64,000 nt of DNA from Mesorhizobium sp. INR15 (GTDB taxonomy: Bacteria; Pseudomonadota; Alphaproteobacteria; Rhizobiales; Rhizobiaceae), in the NCBI RefSeq assembly GCF_015500075.1, contig NZ_CP045496.1, positions 992,001 through 1,056,000 on the forward strand. The letters run 5' to 3'. Shown in pieces: positions 60,579 to 64,000 of the stretch. The notes beneath the pieces are model-generated. The model was not told the origin of the DNA. It saw only the letters and a program-made list of their open reading frames with translations, and did not search any database. The first letter of the stretch is position 1. The number at the start of each line of letters is the position of its first letter. Position numbers and translations under genes: made by a program.

Positions 60579-61742
60579 ATGACCAAAGAGAATTCCATCA
60601 GCCAGGCGGGAATCAGCCGCCGCTACTTCCTGCAGGTCACCGGCGCCGGGCTGGTGACGGCGACCGCGCTCGGCGCATCGGGCCTCAGGGCCAAGGCCGA
60701 GCCCTACGGCAAGTTCACCTGGATCTCGCCGCGCGGCACGCTTGAAGTGCTCGACGACTATCCCTACTGGGCGGCCAAGAAGGCTGGCTATTTCGACGGG
60801 CTCGACACCGACATGCAGCCGGGTCCATCGGACGGCACGGCGACCGTGAAGTTCGTCGATGTCGGCCAGGCCGACATGGGCTTTCCGTCGCCCGGCGTGT
60901 TCTCCTTCGCCATCCAGAACGGCATGAAGCTGAAGTCGGTGTTCCACATGGGCGCCCGCGACACGTTCAGCATCGCCTTCCGCAAGGGCGAGGGCTCGAA
61001 CGACCTGAAGAAGCTGGAAGGCAAGACCATCCTGCTCGGCTCGGCCGCCTGGCAGTCGATCACCGATCCGCTGCTGGCCGCGCAAGGCGTCGACATCAAG
61101 AAGGTGAAATATGTCGAGGCCGGCTGGCCGACCTGGGGCACGGCATTGGCTGGCGGCCAGGGCGACGCGGCGCTGGCCTGGGAAGGCCTGCGCGCCGAGT
61201 GGATCGCCAAGGGCCTCGACTTCGAATACTGGCTCGGCGTGAAGAATTCGAAACTGCCGGCTAACACCTTTGTCGTGCGCGCCGCCGATCTCGCGGACCC
61301 GGACCGCAAGGCGTTCCTGGAAAAGTACCTGCGCGGCTGGGCCATGGGCCTCGAATTCGGCTACCAGAACCCGCGCGCGGCGGTCGAAGCCGTGTTCGAG
61401 CAATTCCCGACGCTGGCCAAGAATCTCGGGCCGGAACTCGGCACGACATCGATCCTGCAGCAGATCAATGTCTTCCGTGGCGACATGGACAAGCGCGGCG
61501 GCTGGGGCTCGCACGACATGGCGAGCTGGCAGGGCTTCTTCGACGAGATCCACAAGATCGGCCAGATCACCAGCCCGGTGAAGGCAGAGGATGTCTGCAG
61601 CAACGAGCTGATCGAGGCGGCCAATGCTTTCGACAAGGCCAAGGTCAAGGCCGATGCCGATGGCGTCAAACTGTCGGAGGGCTTTGCCGCGCTCGATGTC
61701 GAGAAGATCAAGGCGCATCTGTTCGACTCGGCAATCAAGTAA
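60579..61742 (+). CDS. ABC transporter substrate-binding protein (NMT1/SsuA-like)
   Basis: A 387-residue receptor. The N-terminus SRRYFLQVTGAGLVTATALGAS is a twin-arginine signal, so it is probably exported folded. The NMT1-like fold shows in EVLDDYPYWAAKKAGYFDGLDTD, KFVDVGQADMGFPSPGVFSF and KLEGKTILLGSAAWQSITDP. Such receptors bind flat heterocycles, sulfonates or pyrimidine precursors. The nearby amidase, amidohydrolase and RidA suggest a nitrogen-containing ligand. A GGGGAATGCC box precedes the ATG. Confidence 0.9.
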   Translation: MTKENSISQAGISRRYFLQVTGAGLVTATALGASGLRAKAEPYGKFTWISPRGTLEVLDDYPYWAAKKAGYFDGLDTDMQPGPSDGTATVKFVDVGQADMGFPSPGVFSFAIQNGMKLKSVFHMGARDTFSIAFRKGEGSNDLKKLEGKTILLGSAAWQSITDPLLAAQGVDIKKVKYVEAGWPTWGTALAGGQGDAALAWEGLRAEWIAKGLDFEYWLGVKNSKLPANTFVVRAADLADPDRKAFLEKYLRGWAMGLEFGYQNPRAAVEAVFEQFPTLAKNLGPELGTTSILQQINVFRGDMDKRGGWGSHDMASWQGFFDEIHKIGQITSPVKAEDVCSNELIEAANAFDKAKVKADADGVKLSEGFAALDVEKIKAHLFDSAIK

Positions 61743-61770
61743 GGGCGCAAGATTGGGCAATGTCGGCTCC

Positions 61771-61940
61771 GCCCCTCATTGCCCTGCCGGGCATTTCTCC
61801 CCGTTTAGGGACGGGGAGAAAGACGCTGCCATCGATGGCTTCGCCAATCGCCGGCACTGCAAGAAGGCGCCAACATCGCGGTCATCTCCCTTCTCCCCGT
61901 CACTATACGGGGAGAAGGTGCCGGCAGGCGGATGAGGGGC
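61771..61940. repeat. Long inverted intergenic repeat, copy R5 (variant type)
   Basis: About 170 bp with outer arms GCCCCTCATTGCCCTGCCGG and CCGGCAGGCGGATGAGGGGC and inner TTCTCCCCGT/ACGGGGAGAA pairs, two hairpins in all. It has the same architecture as R1-R3 with a different core. It lies after the binding-protein gene, 95 bp before the oxidoreductase start. Confidence 0.8.
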
Positions 61941-62034
61941 AGCGCAAACCTAAAATGATTGCCTTAGGCAATTGTTCAATGCGGGCGGTGGCGCAGTTGC
62001 CGTCCAAGATTCAATCAAAACTTGGGAGCTCGTG

Positions 62035-63126
62035 GTGGCCGAAAAAGTAAAAGTGCTGGTGGTTGGCCTGGGCAATATGGGCGCGTCGCATGCCAGCGCC
62101 TATCACAGGCTCGACGGTTTCGAGATCGTCGGCATCATGAGCCGCTCGATCAAGAGCAACACGAAGATCCCGGCGGAATTGTCGACCTATCCGCTCTATG
62201 AGGATTTCGACAAGGCGCTGAAGGAGACGAAGCCGGACGCCGTCTCCATCAACAGCTGGCCGAACACGCATGCCGAATATGCGCTGAAGGCCATTGATGC
62301 CAATTGCCATGTGTTCATGGAAAAGCCGCTGGCCACCAACAACGAGGATGCCGAGAAGGTCGTTGCGGCGGCGCGGGCGAAGAACCGCAAGCTGGTGCTC
62401 GGCTATATCCTGCGCGTTCATCCCTCTTGGATCAAATTCATCGAGGTCGGCAAGACGTTGGGCAAGCCGCTGGTCATGCGCCTCAACCTCAACCAGCAGA
62501 GCAGCGGCAGCGCCTGGCACTGGCACAAGAACCTGATCGATTCGCTGATCCCGATCGTCGATTGCGGCGTGCATTATGTCGACGTCATGTGCCAGCTGAC
62601 GGGCGCCAAGCCGGTGCGCGTGCATGGCATCGGCGCCAAGCTGTGGGCGGAAGCCGACAAGCAGAATTACGGCCATCTCCACGTTACCTTCGATGACGGT
62701 TCGGTTGGCTGGTATGAGGCGGGCTGGGGCCCGATGATGAGCGAGACCGCCTATTTCGTGAAGGATGTTGTTGGGCCCAAGGGCGCGGTTTCCATTGTCG
62801 CCGGCCAGCAGGCGAGCGCTGCCGCTGACGCCGCCGAAGTTTCGAACTCCGCCGATATCGACCGGCACACCAAGACCGACGCGCTGAAAATCCACTACGC
62901 GCAGGTCGATGGCGACAAGAATTTCTCCAAGCCCGACGAGATCGTCAGCATGGAGGACGAGCCGGGTCACCAGGAGCTTTGCGACCGCGAGCAGGCGTTC
63001 TTCCTGCGCGCCATCCGCGAGGATCTCGACCTGACGGAGCAGATGGATGCGGCGGTGAACAGCCTGCGCATCGTGCTGGCCGCCGAACAGAGCATCGAGC
63101 AAGGGCGGACCATCGAACTGGCCTGA
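62035..63126 (+). CDS. Gfo/Idh/MocA-family oxidoreductase
   Basis: A 363-residue NAD(P)-dependent sugar or cyclitol dehydrogenase. The N-terminal Rossmann motif is VLVVGLGNMGASHASAYHRLDG, and the family's EKPLATNNEDAEKVV block carries the catalytic Lys. The C-terminal domain has VDCGVHYVDVMCQLTGAKP with the active-site His. The start is a GTG at 62032 or 62035, with GGGAG upstream. The coding frame is open to 61972, but that part is unconserved. Confidence 0.9.
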   Translation: MAEKVKVLVVGLGNMGASHASAYHRLDGFEIVGIMSRSIKSNTKIPAELSTYPLYEDFDKALKETKPDAVSINSWPNTHAEYALKAIDANCHVFMEKPLATNNEDAEKVVAAARAKNRKLVLGYILRVHPSWIKFIEVGKTLGKPLVMRLNLNQQSSGSAWHWHKNLIDSLIPIVDCGVHYVDVMCQLTGAKPVRVHGIGAKLWAEADKQNYGHLHVTFDDGSVGWYEAGWGPMMSETAYFVKDVVGPKGAVSIVAGQQASAAADAAEVSNSADIDRHTKTDALKIHYAQVDGDKNFSKPDEIVSMEDEPGHQELCDREQAFFLRAIREDLDLTEQMDAAVNSLRIVLAAEQSIEQGRTIELA

Positions 63127-63220
63127 CGTCATCCGGCGATTGGCGCTGGAGCCAGACACGGGCGCCGCCACGGCAAGGTGCGAGGATGCCGTTGGCGGGA
63201 GCATTGCAAGGGAGAGAGAT

Positions 63221-64000
63221 ATGGCCGCTGTCACTGACAGTCTGTTGCAGACTTATGCCGAGTCCGACGCGCTTGATCTGGCCGGCCTGGTGCGGAGCGG
63301 CCAAGTCACACCAGCAGAACTGGTCGAAGCGGCAATCACGCTGGTCGAGCGGCTCAACCCGGCGCTGAACGCGGTCGTTCATAGGCTCTACGACATGGCG
63401 CGCGCCCAGGCCGGAACTGTCGACAAAGATGCGCCCTTCGCCGGCGTGCCGTTCCTGCTCAAGGAGCTGGCGTCGTCCTGGACCGGGGCGCCGAACACCA
63501 ATTCCTGCGCCTTCCTGAAAGACATCGTCGCCGACTTCGATACCGAGGTGGTCCGCCGCATGAAGGCCGCCGGGCTGGTGCTGATCGGCAAGTCGAACGC
63601 GCCGGAGAATGGCTGGTCGATCACGACGGAGCCAAAACTCTATGGCGCGACGAAGAACCCGTGGAAGGAAGGCATCACGCCGGGCGGCTCAAGCGGCGGT
63701 GCCGCCGCCGCCATCGCCTCGCGCATGGTGCCGATCGCCGAAGCCAGCGATGGCGCCGGCTCGATCCGCATCCCGGCGTCATGCTGCGGCATTGTCGGGC
63801 TGAAGCCGTCGCGTGGCCGCGTCAGCCTCGCGCCGTTCGGCGACTATTGGTATGGCGGCGCCTATTTCCTGTGCTGCTCGCGCACGGTGCGCGACACCGC
63901 GGCCTATCTCGACGCGGTGGCCGGGGCGCTGCCTGGCGATGCCTATACGCCGCCGGTTCCCGATGGCAGCTGGCTCAGTCTCTCGTCGCGTGCGCCGAAG
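63221..64000 (+). CDS. Amidase signature family hydrolase (3' end outside window)
   Basis: Hydrolyses an amide C-N bond. The frame begins at ATG 63221 after AGGGAGAGAG and stays open for 260 codons to the window end. The Ser-cisSer-Lys triad is visible: Lys81 in VPFLLKELAS, cis-Ser157 in PGGSSGGAAAAIAS and nucleophile Ser181 in DGAGSIRIPAS. The 24-residue spacing between the two serines matches the family. It is the last visible gene of the plus-strand half of the catabolic island, 94 bp after the oxidoreductase. Confidence 0.92.
   Translation, partial: MAAVTDSLLQTYAESDALDLAGLVRSGQVTPAELVEAAITLVERLNPALNAVVHRLYDMARAQAGTVDKDAPFAGVPFLLKELASSWTGAPNTNSCAFLKDIVADFDTEVVRRMKAAGLVLIGKSNAPENGWSITTEPKLYGATKNPWKEGITPGGSSGGAAAAIASRMVPIAEASDGAGSIRIPASCCGIVGLKPSRGRVSLAPFGDYWYGGAYFLCCSRTVRDTAAYLDAVAGALPGDAYTPPVPDGSWLSLSSRAPK

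Noticed and set aside
58883..60598. 571-residue minus-strand frame opposite the SsuB/SsuC-like genes
   Set aside because: Antisense shadow of strongly supported ABC transporter genes; no recognisable domain.
62011..63234. 407-residue minus-strand frame opposite the Gfo/Idh/MocA gene
   Set aside because: Antisense shadow; composition and lack of motifs argue against coding.

Overview
The window looks like a piece of chromosome from an alphaproteobacterium of the order Hyphomicrobiales, most likely Mesorhizobium or a close relative. The grounds are high GC content, the hemE-side replication origin, the mnmE-mnmG-rsmG-parA-parB gene order with parS sites, rhizobial intergenic hairpins, and the protein families present. 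This is recognition from memory, not a database search. No tRNA, rRNA, CRISPR array, prophage or insertion sequence was found.

Layout. 1-3.0 kb: taurine importer tauABC (tauA cut by the window edge). 3.2-9.75 kb: a catabolic island with two VOC-fold proteins, a kynureninase-like PLP enzyme, a GntR regulator and a CUT1 sugar-type ABC transporter. Its solute-binding protein gene is reduced to a signal peptide. Near-identical operator-like sites bound the island on both sides. 9.9-22.97 kb: the left flank of the origin, with RlpA, PHB depolymerase, a transglutaminase-like protease, Smr, MltA, Tim44-like, FxsA, SecB, DUF763, dnaQ, coaE, aroE, maf and the PEP synthase regulator.

22.97-23.37 kb: the probable chromosomal origin oriC, with a perfect DnaA box, weaker boxes, an AT-rich segment and a cluster of GANTC methylation sites. 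23.4-35.6 kb: the right flank, with hemE, hemJ, rho, a YyaL-like protein, mnmE, a parS cluster, mnmG, rsmG, parA, parB and holA. Genes on both sides mostly point away from the origin.

35.8-41.1 kb: a branched-chain 2-oxoacid dehydrogenase operon (E1alpha, E1beta, E2, E3). 41.2-42.9 kb: a saccharopine-dehydrogenase-like gene diverging from an Lrp/AsnC regulator. 43.0-50.0 kb: an envelope module. It holds a 49-residue membrane peptide, an ArnT-type glycosyltransferase, a shortened polyprenyl-phosphate sugar synthase, a CusR-like two-component system, a COG4705 membrane protein, a small secreted protein and a membrane methyltransferase-like protein. TTAC-N6-GTAA palindromes sit at its two outer promoters.

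50.1-64.0 kb: a catabolic island of unknown substrate. It contains SnoaL-like and SDR proteins, a RidA protein, an M81/MlrC peptidase, an amidohydrolase, an acetyltransferase, a SnoaL-flavin monooxygenase fusion, an RpiR regulator, an NMT1/SsuABC-like transporter, a Gfo/Idh/MocA oxidoreductase and an amidase cut by the window end. A repeated 15-bp motif near the two divergent promoters suggests that RpiR controls both halves. Two repeat families (short hairpins of about 50 bp and long inverted elements of about 145-170 bp) are scattered between genes throughout.
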